A stretch of DNA of 37,088 nt, taken from NCBI GenBank assembly GCA_022482785.1, contig JAKVON010000018.1, positions 1 to 37,088 on the forward strand. Direction: 5' to 3'. The position numbers and the translations under genes are program-made. The notes beneath the pieces were generated by a model. That model made no database searches. It worked only from the letters and a program-made list of their open reading frames with translations, and was not told the DNA's origin. The first letter of the stretch is position 1, and every line of letters begins with the position of its first letter. This document shows positions 18,835 through 27,488 of this stretch, in pieces. Origin of the DNA: Atopobiaceae bacterium. Lineage in GTDB: Bacteria > Actinomycetota > Coriobacteriia > Coriobacteriales > Atopobiaceae.

Positions 18835-18863
18835 TTGGTATCGGGTGCATATCTTGGTAGGAT
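18835..18863 (+). promoter_or_regulatory. Promoter of the L,D-transpeptidase gene
   Basis: TTGGTA (18835-18840) and TAGGAT (18858-18863) are spaced by exactly 17 bases, each matching the -35 and -10 consensus at four of six positions. It lies about 50 bases upstream of the start. The same 105-base gap must also hold the promoter of the divergent methyltransferase gene. Confidence 0.5.
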
Positions 18864-18911
18864 AGACCAGAAACTATCGTCGCGTCGGTGACGCGCACCA
18901 GGCAGGACAGG

Positions 18912-20498
18912 ATGGCAATGGCACAGGATCTCGAGAGTCGCGGGGCTCACTTCTCAGGTGAGCCCCAAAGTGAGCTGACGTCAAAGATGGCATCGCCTGC
19001 GGCCGGGGCGATTCCCCTCTCCCCGGCCTTCGCCCCGAGAGGCGCCGCCGCGCCCGCCGCGCAGGAGAAGGCCCCCGGCTCGGGCGTGGCGAGGAAGGTG
19101 GTCGGCGCGATCGTCGCCGTCCTGCTCGTCGCCTACGTCGGCGTGGCCGTCTACTTCACGGGCCATTTCATGCCCAGGACGACCCTCAACGGCTCCGACG
19201 TGTCTCTCAGGTCGACGGCCGACGTCAGCGCCCAGCTCGCCCAGGACCTCTCGAGCTACTCGACGACCGTCTCGGGCGACGGCATCGACCTCACCATCGC
19301 GGGAAGCGACGTCGGGGTCACCTTCGACGCCGCCGCATGCGCGAGCAAGGCCATCTCCCAGCTCAACGCCTGGGCGTGGCCCGTCGCCCTCAGCCAGTCC
19401 CACGACCTCACGGTCGACACGGGCGCGAGCGTCGACGAGGCCAAGCTCTCCTCGACGCTGCAGTCCGCGATCGACAAGATCAACGAGAACGCGACCAAGC
19501 CGAGCAACGCCACGATCGGCTACTCCGACGACGCCAAGAGCTTCGTGGTCGTCCCCGAGGTCTACGGGACGGCGATTGACTCGGCTTCGGCCATCTCCTC
19601 CGTCGAGAGCCAGGTCAAGAGCCTCGACACCACCGTCACCCTGGGCGACGAGTCGCTCGAGAAGCCCTCGGTCCTGAAGGACAACCCAAGCCTCCAGACC
19701 GCCGCCGATGCCGCCAACGTCTACCTCAAGCCCACGATCACGCTCACGATCGCCGGCACGACGGTCTTCACGGTCGACGCCAACACCATCAAGAGCTGGG
19801 TCACGCTCGGCGACGACCTCACCGCGACCCTCGACACCGACGCGATCACGACCTGGGCCAAGGGAGACCTCTCCGGCCAGCTCGACACCGTCGGCACGAC
19901 GCGCACCTACACGAGGCCCAGCGACGGCGCGAGCGTCACCGTCTCGGGAGGCTCCTATGGCTGGACCATCGACGGCGAGTCGCTCGCCTCGCAGCTCTCG
20001 GACAACATCAAGTCGGGCACGAGCACCTCGATAGCGGTTCCCACCAAGACCGAGGGGGCCGTCTGGGCTGGCAAGGGCGCCGCCGAGTGGGGCAAGAGCT
20101 TCGTTGACATCGACCTCGACGAGCAGCACGTCTGCTTCTTCGACGCCTCGGGCGCGCTCGCATGGGAGTCCGACTGCGTGACCGGCAACACCTCGCAGGG
20201 ACATGGCACCCCCGAGGGCGTCTACAGCATCAACTCGAACATGCAGAGCGGCAACGTCAAGCTGGTAGGCGACACGAACCTGGCCACCGGCGAGCCCGAG
20301 TACATCAGCTACGTGACCTATTGGATGCCTTTCATCGACAACGGCTATGCGCTCCACGACGCGAGCTGGAGGAGCTCCTTCGGCGGCTCCATCTACAAGA
20401 CCAACGGCAGCCATGGCTGCGTGAACCTGCCCTCCTCGAAGGCTGCGGAGCTCTACGGCATGGTCGGCGTGGGAACCGTCGTCGTGGTGCACAACTAG
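18912..20498 (+). CDS. L,D-transpeptidase (YkuD) with peptidoglycan-binding-like domains
   Basis: Forms 3-3 cross-links in peptidoglycan, or attaches proteins to it, through a catalytic cysteine. The 528-residue protein has a cytoplasmic tail of about 60 residues, one membrane helix (62-83), and a large Ser/Thr/Asp-rich extracytoplasmic region (about 90-375) with two similar modules resembling the PG_binding_4 family. The C-terminal YkuD domain has HGTPEGVYSI and the active site SHGCVNLP, with His501 and Cys503. ATG at 18912 (AGGACAGG upstream) and ATG at 18918 (AGGA at 5 bases) are both plausible. The gene has its own promoter and ends 23 bases before a strong terminator, so it is a single-gene unit. 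Signal-anchor topology indicates a protein fixed in the membrane facing the wall. Confidence 0.93.
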   Translation: MAMAQDLESRGAHFSGEPQSELTSKMASPAAGAIPLSPAFAPRGAAAPAAQEKAPGSGVARKVVGAIVAVLLVAYVGVAVYFTGHFMPRTTLNGSDVSLRSTADVSAQLAQDLSSYSTTVSGDGIDLTIAGSDVGVTFDAAACASKAISQLNAWAWPVALSQSHDLTVDTGASVDEAKLSSTLQSAIDKINENATKPSNATIGYSDDAKSFVVVPEVYGTAIDSASAISSVESQVKSLDTTVTLGDESLEKPSVLKDNPSLQTAADAANVYLKPTITLTIAGTTVFTVDANTIKSWVTLGDDLTATLDTDAITTWAKGDLSGQLDTVGTTRTYTRPSDGASVTVSGGSYGWTIDGESLASQLSDNIKSGTSTSIAVPTKTEGAVWAGKGAAEWGKSFVDIDLDEQHVCFFDASGALAWESDCVTGNTSQGHGTPEGVYSINSNMQSGNVKLVGDTNLATGEPEYISYVTYWMPFIDNGYALHDASWRSSFGGSIYKTNGSHGCVNLPSSKAAELYGMVGVGTVVVVHN

Positions 20499-20520
20499 CG
20501 TATTCGTCGCGGGACAGAGA

Positions 20521-20562
20521 AGGACGGCCCGGGATTCCGAGAGTCCCGGGCCGTCCTCTTTT
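20521..20562 (+). terminator. Intrinsic terminator after the L,D-transpeptidase gene
   Basis: A perfect 14-bp stem (AGGACGGCCCGGGA with TCCCGGGCCGTCCT) encloses a 9-base loop and is followed by TCTTTTG. It lies between the convergent L,D-transpeptidase and ffh genes, so it may also stop ffh transcripts from the other side, where the tail TTCTCT is weaker. Confidence 0.92.
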
Positions 20563-20610
20563 GAATCAACGATGCGACGGCCTTCCCCTCCCTCCGTCGC
20601 GGCGACGACG

Positions 20611-21990
20611 CTAGAACGGCAGGCCGCCCCCCTTGCCGTCGATGCCGAGCGACTGCATCATCTGCCGCATCTGGCGTCGCTCGTTCTTGCCGCCCTTCGT
20701 GGCGGCACGCATCTTGCCCATCATCTTGTTCATCTCGCCCCATTGCTTGAGCAGGGCGTTGACCTCCTGGACGGAACGGCCCGAGCCGGCGGCGATGCGC
20801 TTGCGGCGCTGCCCGTTGATGGTCTTGGGACGGGACCTCTCGTCCTTCGTCATGGAGTGGATGATGGCCTCGATACGCGTGAGCTGGGAATCGTCAAGTG
20901 CCCCGCCCGACTGCGCGAGCATGCGCTCGCCGTTGGGAATCATGCCGATGAGCTTCGTGAGGCCGCCCATCTTGCGTATCTGCCTCATCTGGTCGAGCAT
21001 GTCGTCCATCGTGAAGCCTTCCCGGAGCATGCGCTCCGCGGCCTCCACCTGCTCCTCGTCGGCCATCTGCTGGGCCTGCTCGATGATGCCCACGACGTCG
21101 CCCATGCCCAGGATGCGCTTGGCCATGCGGTCCGGATGGAAGGTCTCGAGGGAGTCGGGCTTCTCCCCCATCGACACGAACTTGATGGGCTTGCCCGTGA
21201 CCTCGCGCACCGAGAGCGCGCCGCCGCCGCGGGCGTCGCCGTCGAGCTTGGACATGATCACGCCGTCGAAGTCGACGCGCTCGGCGAACGCCTGCACGAC
21301 GTTGACGATGTCCTGTCCGGTCATGGCATCGACCACCATGAGGACCTGGTCGGGCTTGATCGCGCGCTTGATGTCGGCGGCCTCCTGCATCATGGCCTCG
21401 TCGACCTGCAGGCGGCCTGCCGTGTCGACGATGACGATGTCGCGGAGCCTGTCGACCGCCTCGTGGATGGAGTCCCTGGCAATCTCGACGGGATGGGCCC
21501 CGTCGCCGCGGAAGACCGGGACGCCAATCTCGCCGCCGAGGGTCTCGAGCTGGTCGGCGGCGGCCGGGCGATAGGTGTCGCAGGCGGCAAGGAGCGGGCT
21601 TCTCCCTTGCCTCTTGAGCAGGTAGGCCAGCTTCACGGCCGCCGTGGTCTTGCCCGAGCCCTGGAGGCCGACGAGCATGATCACGTTGGGGGTGCGGTTG
21701 GGGATGAGGGTGAGGCCGGACTCGGTTGAGCCCAGGAGCTCGGTGAGCTCGTCGAGGACGATCCTCACCACGTTCTGCGCGGGGGTGAGCGAATCCATGA
21801 CCTCAGAGGTGAGGCACTTCTCCTTGCAGTCGGCGACGAAGCCCTTGACGACCTTGAAGTTGACGTCGGCCTCGAGGAGCGCCATGCGGATCTCGCGCAT
21901 GGCGACGTTGATGTCGTCCTCGGTGAGCCTGCCTTTGCCCTTGAGCTTGTCGAAGGTGTCGTTCAGACGATCGGAGAGGCTGCTGAACAT
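20611..21990 (-). CDS. ffh: Signal recognition particle protein Ffh (SRP54)
   Basis: GTPase that binds signal sequences of nascent membrane and secreted proteins with 4.5S RNA and delivers them to FtsY. The 459-residue protein has the N-terminal helical bundle (1-90), the G domain with GLQGSGKTT at 108-116, DTYRPAAADQL, DTAGRLQVDE and the SKLDGDARGG motif, and a Met-rich M domain (about 320-440) with the GSGRSVQEVN RNA-binding helix. It ends with Gly-rich GKGGGLPF. The ATG at 21990 is 12 bases after the ftsY stop. It is the last gene of the plsX-to-ffh run, and a terminator follows beyond the stop. The SRP RNA gene is not in this window. Confidence 0.98.
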   Translation of the reverse strand: MFSSLSDRLNDTFDKLKGKGRLTEDDINVAMREIRMALLEADVNFKVVKGFVADCKEKCLTSEVMDSLTPAQNVVRIVLDELTELLGSTESGLTLIPNRTPNVIMLVGLQGSGKTTAAVKLAYLLKRQGRSPLLAACDTYRPAAADQLETLGGEIGVPVFRGDGAHPVEIARDSIHEAVDRLRDIVIVDTAGRLQVDEAMMQEAADIKRAIKPDQVLMVVDAMTGQDIVNVVQAFAERVDFDGVIMSKLDGDARGGGALSVREVTGKPIKFVSMGEKPDSLETFHPDRMAKRILGMGDVVGIIEQAQQMADEEQVEAAERMLREGFTMDDMLDQMRQIRKMGGLTKLIGMIPNGERMLAQSGGALDDSQLTRIEAIIHSMTKDERSRPKTINGQRRKRIAAGSGRSVQEVNALLKQWGEMNKMMGKMRAATKGGKNERRQMRQMMQSLGIDGKGGGLPF

Positions 21991-22002
21991 GATGCTCCGT
22001 CC

Positions 22003-22905
22003 TTATGACTCGTCGCCCACGAGCGCCTCGCAGAACTCGAGTGCGTCGAAGCGCTGCAGGTCGTCTATGGTCTCGCCCACGCCGATGCGATACACGGGCA
22101 GGTCGAGCTGGTTGGCGATGGCGATGGTGATGCCGCCCTTGGCGGTGCCGTCGAGCTTCGTGACCACGAGCCCGTCGATGTCGAGGGCATCGTTGAACTC
22201 CTTGGCCTGGTTGAGGCCATTCTGCCCCGTCGTCGCGTCGATGACGAGCACCACCGAGACGGGCGTGCCCACGCAGCGCTTGCGCGTGACGCCCACGACC
22301 TTCGCGAGCTCGCGCATGAGCTCGGGCGAGGTATGGAGGCGGCCGGCCGTGTCGATGAGGACGAGCTCGTCGCCTTCGCGCGTGGCGGCGTCGATGACGT
22401 CGTAGCAGACGCTCGCCGGGTCTCCCCCGCGCTCGCGGGTGACCACCTCGACGCCGGCGCGCTCCCCCCAGACCTGGAGCTGCTCGATCGCGGCGGCACG
22501 GAAGGTGTCGGCGCCGCCGATGATGACGCGGGTGCCCGCGTCCTTGGCCGCGCCGGCGAGCTTGCCCACCGTCGTGGTCTTTCCCGCGCCGTTGATGCCG
22601 ACGAACAGGACGCAGCTCGGCAGGTCGTCGAACGGGTCACGGTCGGGGGCGGGAAACGCGTCGGCGAGCCGCGACGCGAGCGCGTGCTTGAGCTGCGAGG
22701 CCGTCTTGAGGTTCTCGCGCGCCGCCTGCTCGCGGAGGTCGTCGGCCACCTCGAGCGAGAGCGCGCCGCCGATGTCGCCCATGACGAGGGTGTCCTCGAG
22801 GCCCTCCCAGAAGTCCTCGTCCACCTCGCCGCCCATGTAGAAGACGGCGTTCATCGCCTCGCGCGAGCGGGTGAGCCCTGCCTTGAGCCTGTCCTTGAGC
22901 CCCAT
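22003..22905 (-). CDS. ftsY: SRP receptor FtsY
   Basis: Membrane-associated GTPase that docks SRP-ribosome complexes at the translocon. The 300-residue protein is a minimal NG form: a short N domain, then the G domain with GINGAGKTTT (103-112), GADTFRAAAIEQL, DTAGRLHTS and VTKLDGTAKGG. It lacks the long acidic N-terminal A domain of the E. coli protein, as is usual in Gram-positives, and relies on an N-terminal amphipathic stretch (MGLKDRLKAGLTRSR) for membrane contact. The ATG at 22905 overlaps the smc stop by one base (TGATG), which suggests translational coupling. The smc-ftsY-ffh order is conserved in Firmicutes. Confidence 0.98.
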   Translation of the reverse strand: MGLKDRLKAGLTRSREAMNAVFYMGGEVDEDFWEGLEDTLVMGDIGGALSLEVADDLREQAARENLKTASQLKHALASRLADAFPAPDRDPFDDLPSCVLFVGINGAGKTTTVGKLAGAAKDAGTRVIIGGADTFRAAAIEQLQVWGERAGVEVVTRERGGDPASVCYDVIDAATREGDELVLIDTAGRLHTSPELMRELAKVVGVTRKRCVGTPVSVVLVIDATTGQNGLNQAKEFNDALDIDGLVVTKLDGTAKGGITIAIANQLDLPVYRIGVGETIDDLQRFDALEFCEALVGDES

Positions 22906-25900
22906 CAGAGATCGACCACCTTTCCGGTGGCGTGGTCGAGGCGCTGGGAGACGACGTGGCTCACGCCGTCAGCCTGCATCGACACGCCGTAGAGGACGTC
23001 GGCCTGCTCCATCGTGCGCCGCTGGTGCGAGATCACGATGAGCTGCGTCGTCTCCTTGAGGCTCTCGATGGCCCCGAGGAGCTTGTCGAGGTTGGAGTCG
23101 TCGAGGGCGGCCTCCACCTCGTCGAACACGTAGAACGGCACCGTGCGGGTGCGGTAGACCGCGAAGAGCAGCGCGAGGGCGGTGAGGGAGCGCTCGCCGC
23201 CGGACATGAGCGACATCTTCATGATGTGCTTGCCCCTCGGCTGGGCGACTATCTCGATGCCGGTCTCGTCGAGGTGCTCGGGGTCGGTGAGCTCGAGGTG
23301 CGCGCTGCCGCCCGGGAAGAGGAGGCCGAAGATCTCCTTGAAGTTGTCGTTGACGCTCTCGAACGTGGCGGAGAACTGCCTCCTCATCTTGCGCTCGATG
23401 GCAGCCGTTATCTTCTGGAGGGAGACGCGGGCGCGCTCGAGGTCTCCGACCTGCTCGTCGATGTAGTCGGCACGCTCCTTCAGGCGCAGGAACTCGTCCA
23501 TGGCGACCTGGTTGACGGGGCCGATTCCCTCGATCTGGCGACGGAGGCGCCCGGCCTCGCCCTCGAGCGCCGCGCGGTCGTCCGGCTCGGGGAGGTGGAG
23601 GGCCTCCTCGAGGGTGTACACGCCGGCCGCGGTGATGGCCTTGATGGCCTCCTCGACCTGCACCTCGAGCCGCCCGGTTGCCACCTTGGCCTCGTTGGCC
23701 TCGGAGGTGATGCGGTCGAGCTCCTGGCTGGCGGCGGTGACCTGGTCCTTGGCGTCTCCGATGGTCTTCTTGAGGCCGGCGGAGTCCGCCTCCGCGATCT
23801 GGGCGCGGTCGCGCAGCATCTTGGCCTTGCCCATGGCAAGCCGGTGGATCGCCTCGTAGCGCTCGTGGAGCGGGTCGATGCGGAGGCGCATAACGTCCAG
23901 GGCCTGGGCGCTTCGCCTCGTCTCGTCGCGACGCGACTCGAGCGAGCATATCCTGCGGGAGAGTTCCTCGTGGCGGACCTCGAGGTGGCGTCTGCGCTCC
24001 GTGACGGTGGCGAGGGAGAGGCGGGCCTCGGAGAGGGCCTGCGAGGCGTCGCGCTCCGCCTGGACGACGGCCTCGCGGCCGTCGGCGAGCCCCTGGATGC
24101 GCCGCGAGAGGGCCTCGGCCTCGGCCGTCGCGGCATCCGCGGCCGCCTTGTGGCGCTCGAGGGCGGGACGGGCGGCGCTCGCCCTCTCCCCTGCCTGGGC
24201 GCGGCGCTTGGCGACCTGCTCGCGCTCGGAGGTGGCCTGGGCGATCTGCCCCTCGAGCCTGCCGATCTCCCCCCGGGCGGAGTCGACCTCGCCGCCGAGT
24301 CGCGCGACCTGCCCGCGGGCGGCCGCAAGGGCGTCGTTGGCCTCGGAGAGCGCGGCCTGTGCCGAGACGGCGCCTGCCTCGGCGTCGGAGAAGGCCTGCT
24401 CGAGGGCGGCCATGCCCCCCTCGAGGGAGCGCATCCTGCGCTTGCGCTCGAGGGCCCCCGACTCGGCGCTCTGGACCTTCCCGACGACGAGCCGCCCGTC
24501 GGCATGGGCGCACACGCCGTCGAGCGTGACGTAGGTGAGCTCAGGTCGCTCGGCATGCCCCGCGACCGCCTCGTCGGCGCTCTTGACCACGCGCACGCCG
24601 CCGAGGAGGGCCTCGACGAGAGCCTTGTCCGCCTCGGCGACGTCCAGCCTCTCCACGAGCGCGTAGCCGCGCGCCTCGTCGGGAAGTGACGCCGCGCGGG
24701 CGTCCTTGGCAAGCACCGTGGCCTGACCCGGCTTGGAGAGCGAGAGGGCCGTCCTCGCGAGTGCCGCCGCATCCTGCCGGCCGTCCACGACCAGGGCGGA
24801 GAGCGCATCGCCGAGCAGGTCCTCGACGAGGGACTCGAGCTCGGCGGGGGCGCCCAGCAGGTCGCCCAGGCGCGCGCGGATGGACCCCGAGGCGCGCTCG
24901 TCGGCGGCGAGTGCCGCCACCAGCGGGCTCGACGACTCCGCGGCCGCGTCGACCGAGCGGAGCGCGGCGAGCGAGGCACGTGCCTTCGAGAGCTCCTCGC
25001 GCGCCGCCTCGCGGGCCCCCTGGGCATCCGAGAGGAGGGACTTGCGCCGGTCGATGGCCTTCTCGGAGTCGTCCGCGGAGCGACGGGCGGCATCGAGGGC
25101 CTCGAGCGCCGTGGCGGCCGAGGCCTTGCGGGCCTCGAGGGCCTCCCCGCAGGTGGCCAGCGAGTCCTCGATCTGGGCGAGGCGGCTCTCGAACATCGAG
25201 TCCTCCACCTCGGCGTTCGATATCTCGTCGGCGAGCTTGGCATGGGCGAGCGTCGCGGCGTCGGCGGCGCGCTGCTTGGCGCGCATGTCGGCCGTGAGCT
25301 GCGCGACCTGGCGGTCGAGCTCGGAGCGGCTCCGGGCGGCCTCGTCCGCGGCGGGCTCGAGGCCCTCGAGGTCGGAGGCGAGGCGCTCGGCCGACACGCG
25401 CGCGTCGGAGAGCTCCCCCGCGACCGACGAGAGCTCGGACTGCGCGTCCTTGGCCTGCCTCTCGACCGAGGAGAGCGTCATGCGCATGTCGGAGAGGCGG
25501 TCCACCATGTTGTGGCCCTTCTCCTCGAGCAGGCGCATGTCGGAGTCCATGCGGCCGAGCAGGTCCTGCATGCGACGACGCTGCTCGCCGAGGTCGCCCA
25601 CGAACAGGCCCTTCTGCTCGAGCATCGACTGCAGGCGCTCGAGCTCGTCGCGCTTCTCGCCCAGCTGGTAGCGGGCTATCTCCTCGGCGGCGGCCGCCTC
25701 CTTGCCCTTGGCCTCGAGCTGCTTCCACGAGCGCTGGAGGGCCCTGAGGTCGTCGACGGCGAGGGTGGTCTCGACCTCCGAGAGGCGCGAGGTGAGGTCG
25801 TTGTAGCGCTTGGCCTTGTCGACCTGGCGCTCGAGCGGCCGCAGCTGTCGCGCGATCTCGCGCGAGATGTCCTTCGCGCGGACGAGCTTCTCGTCCATCG

Positions 25901-26447
25901 AGGCGATCTTGCGCTCGCTCCTCTCCTTGCGGCGGCGGTGCTTCGAGATGCCGGCCGCCTCCTCCACGAGCGCGCGGCGCTCCTCCGGGCGGCTCTGGAG
26001 GATCGAGTCGAGCTTGCCCTGGGAGATGATCGAGTGCGTGTCCTTGCCCAGGCCGGAGTCGTGGAGGATGTCCTGGATGTCCATGAGGCGCGAGGGGGCG
26101 CCGTTGATGAGGTACTCGCTCTCGCCCGAACGGTACATGCGCCTCGTGACGGCGACCTCGGAGAAGTCGACGGGAAGCGTGTGGTCCGCGTTGTCGAGGA
26201 CGAGTGTGACCTCGGCCAGGCCCACCGGCTGGCGGGCGCTCGAGCCGGAGAAGATGACGTCCTCCATGGCCTGGCCGCGCAGCATCTTGGCGCTCTGCTC
26301 GCCCAGGACCCAGAGGATGGAGTCGGACACGTTCGACTTGCCCGACCCGTTCGGCCCCACGACCACGGTAAGGCCGGGGTCGAAGGCCAGCGAGGTGCGG
26401 TCGGCAAACGACTTGAAACCCTTGAGCGTGAGCGACTTCAGGTACAC
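22905..26447 (-). CDS. smc: Chromosome segregation ATPase SMC
   Basis: Condensin subunit that loops and organises the chromosome together with ScpA/ScpB (not in this window). The 1,180-residue protein has an N-terminal head with Walker A GPNGSGKSN (31-39), two long coiled coils (about 170-490 and 660-1,010), a hinge at about 500-650 with the usual Gly-rich sequence, and a C-terminal head with the ABC signature LMSGGERSLTALAL and Walker B FYVFDEVEAALDDSN. The start is GTG at 26447 (GTG TAC CTG AAG) with GAGG 8 bases upstream; it begins exactly at the conserved YLKSLTLKGFKSFA. The gap to rnc is 16 bases. Length and domains are standard. Confidence 0.98.
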   Translation of the reverse strand: MYLKSLTLKGFKSFADRTSLAFDPGLTVVVGPNGSGKSNVSDSILWVLGEQSAKMLRGQAMEDVIFSGSSARQPVGLAEVTLVLDNADHTLPVDFSEVAVTRRMYRSGESEYLINGAPSRLMDIQDILHDSGLGKDTHSIISQGKLDSILQSRPEERRALVEEAAGISKHRRRKERSERKIASMDEKLVRAKDISREIARQLRPLERQVDKAKRYNDLTSRLSEVETTLAVDDLRALQRSWKQLEAKGKEAAAAEEIARYQLGEKRDELERLQSMLEQKGLFVGDLGEQRRRMQDLLGRMDSDMRLLEEKGHNMVDRLSDMRMTLSSVERQAKDAQSELSSVAGELSDARVSAERLASDLEGLEPAADEAARSRSELDRQVAQLTADMRAKQRAADAATLAHAKLADEISNAEVEDSMFESRLAQIEDSLATCGEALEARKASAATALEALDAARRSADDSEKAIDRRKSLLSDAQGAREAAREELSKARASLAALRSVDAAAESSSPLVAALAADERASGSIRARLGDLLGAPAELESLVEDLLGDALSALVVDGRQDAAALARTALSLSKPGQATVLAKDARAASLPDEARGYALVERLDVAEADKALVEALLGGVRVVKSADEAVAGHAERPELTYVTLDGVCAHADGRLVVGKVQSAESGALERKRRMRSLEGGMAALEQAFSDAEAGAVSAQAALSEANDALAAARGQVARLGGEVDSARGEIGRLEGQIAQATSEREQVAKRRAQAGERASAARPALERHKAAADAATAEAEALSRRIQGLADGREAVVQAERDASQALSEARLSLATVTERRRHLEVRHEELSRRICSLESRRDETRRSAQALDVMRLRIDPLHERYEAIHRLAMGKAKMLRDRAQIAEADSAGLKKTIGDAKDQVTAASQELDRITSEANEAKVATGRLEVQVEEAIKAITAAGVYTLEEALHLPEPDDRAALEGEAGRLRRQIEGIGPVNQVAMDEFLRLKERADYIDEQVGDLERARVSLQKITAAIERKMRRQFSATFESVNDNFKEIFGLLFPGGSAHLELTDPEHLDETGIEIVAQPRGKHIMKMSLMSGGERSLTALALLFAVYRTRTVPFYVFDEVEAALDDSNLDKLLGAIESLKETTQLIVISHQRRTMEQADVLYGVSMQADGVSHVVSQRLDHATGKVVDL

Positions 26448-26463
26448 GGGTTCGCCTCGCCTC

Positions 26464-27189
26464 TCAGTCTTCTCGGCTGCCGGCGTCGCCGGAATCGCGC
26501 GCGTAGCCCAGGCGCTCGATGGCGTCGAGGGCGGCCGCGGACTCCGCGGCCTTCTTGGACGAGCCCGTGCCCCTGCCCATGCGACGGCCGCCCACCATCG
26601 CGACGCAGGTGAACGTGGGGTCGTGCGCAGGTCCCTCGCTCCCCAGGAGCTTGTACTCCGGCGCGCAGTGCAGGTCGCGCTGGGTCAGCTCCTGCAGGCG
26701 GCTCTTGGGGCTCTCGGGCACGTGGGCGAGCTCCGGGGTCATGTGCGGCGACAGCGACCCGAGGACGAACGAGCGGGTGGCCTCGTAGCCGGCATCGAGG
26801 TAGAGCGCCCCCACGAGCGACTCGTAGACGTTCTCGAGGGCGGAGTGCATTCCGCGGGCGCCCGTGCCCAGCTCGCTCACGCCGAACACGATGAGGTCGC
26901 CGACCCCGAGGTCGCGGGCCACCATCGAGAGCGTCTCGCCCGAGACGAGCGATATCTTGAGCCTCGTGAGCTCGCCCTCGTTCATCTCGGGAAAACGCTC
27001 GAAGAGCTCGGTCGCCACGATGGCGCCGAGGATGGAGTCGCCGAGGAACTCCAGCCGCTCGTAGGAGGCGTCGCCACGCTTGCCCTCGACCGCCGAGGGA
27101 TGCGTGATGGCCGTGAGCACGAGGTCGTGGTCATGGAATGCGTGGCCGAGGATCCCCTCGGCCTTCCTCACCGCTTCTGTGGGTCCCAA
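26464..27189 (-). CDS. rnc: Ribonuclease III
   Basis: Double-strand-specific endonuclease that processes rRNA precursors and structured mRNAs. The 241-residue protein has the RNase III domain with the signature ERLEFLGDSILG (44-55), the second metal-site motif ENVYESLVGALYLD (about 118-131), and a C-terminal dsRNA-binding domain (about 163-235) with GTGSSKKAAESAAA. The C-terminal tail is short and hydrophilic. The start is TTG at 27189 with GGAAGG 10 bases upstream; a later GTG has no site, so TTG is the best choice although not certain. It lies 17 bases downstream of acpP. acpP-rnc-smc is the order in B. subtilis. Confidence 0.96.
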   Translation of the reverse strand: MGPTEAVRKAEGILGHAFHDHDLVLTAITHPSAVEGKRGDASYERLEFLGDSILGAIVATELFERFPEMNEGELTRLKISLVSGETLSMVARDLGVGDLIVFGVSELGTGARGMHSALENVYESLVGALYLDAGYEATRSFVLGSLSPHMTPELAHVPESPKSRLQELTQRDLHCAPEYKLLGSEGPAHDPTFTCVAMVGGRRMGRGTGSSKKAAESAAALDAIERLGYARDSGDAGSRED

Positions 27190-27206
27190 GGGTGCCAGGC
27201 CTTCCG

Positions 27207-27443
27207 CTACGAGGCGTTCTCGATGGCGTCGACGGCATCCTTGACGGTCGCGATCTTCGCGAGGTCGTCGTCGGGGATGGTGAGCTCGAACTCGTCCTCG
27301 AAGGCGGTGACCAGCTCGAGGCGGTCGAGCGAGTCCGCGTCGAGCTCGTCGAACGTGGTGGACTCCTTGATGTCAGAGGCGTCGGTGCCCAGCGTCTCCG
27401 CGACGATGTCGGCGACCTTGCCCAGGATGGTGGCGCGATCCAT
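27207..27443 (-). CDS. acpP: Acyl carrier protein
   Basis: Carries growing fatty-acyl chains on a phosphopantetheine arm. The 78-residue acidic protein has the DSL motif in ELDADSLDRLEL, with Ser38 as the modified serine, and the usual four-helix pattern. GGAGG four bases before the ATG at 27443 gives a strong start. It sits between plsX and rnc. A palindrome and a TACAAT hexamer in the 45-base gap upstream suggest it has its own regulated promoter. Confidence 0.98.
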   Translation of the reverse strand: MDRATILGKVADIVAETLGTDASDIKESTTFDELDADSLDRLELVTAFEDEFELTIPDDDLAKIATVKDAVDAIENAS

Positions 27444-27461
27444 GTTTCCTCCGCTCAGATG

Positions 27462-27484
27462 GTATGCACATGCATACGATTGTA
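27462..27484 (-). promoter_or_regulatory. Palindrome and possible -10 upstream of acpP
   Basis: A perfect inverted repeat GTATGC-ACAT-GCATAC (27462-27477) abuts TACAAT read on the minus strand (27484-27479), a five-of-six -10 match. It lies directly between the plsX stop and the acpP site. I see no good -35. The position of the repeat just downstream of the -10 fits an operator at the transcription start. Confidence 0.4.
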
Positions 27485-27488
27485 ACCG

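Noticed and set aside
18807..18950. N-terminal extension of the RNA methyltransferase
   Set aside because: The extra 48 residues have no start site, match no family sequence and overlap the promoter of the L,D-transpeptidase gene.
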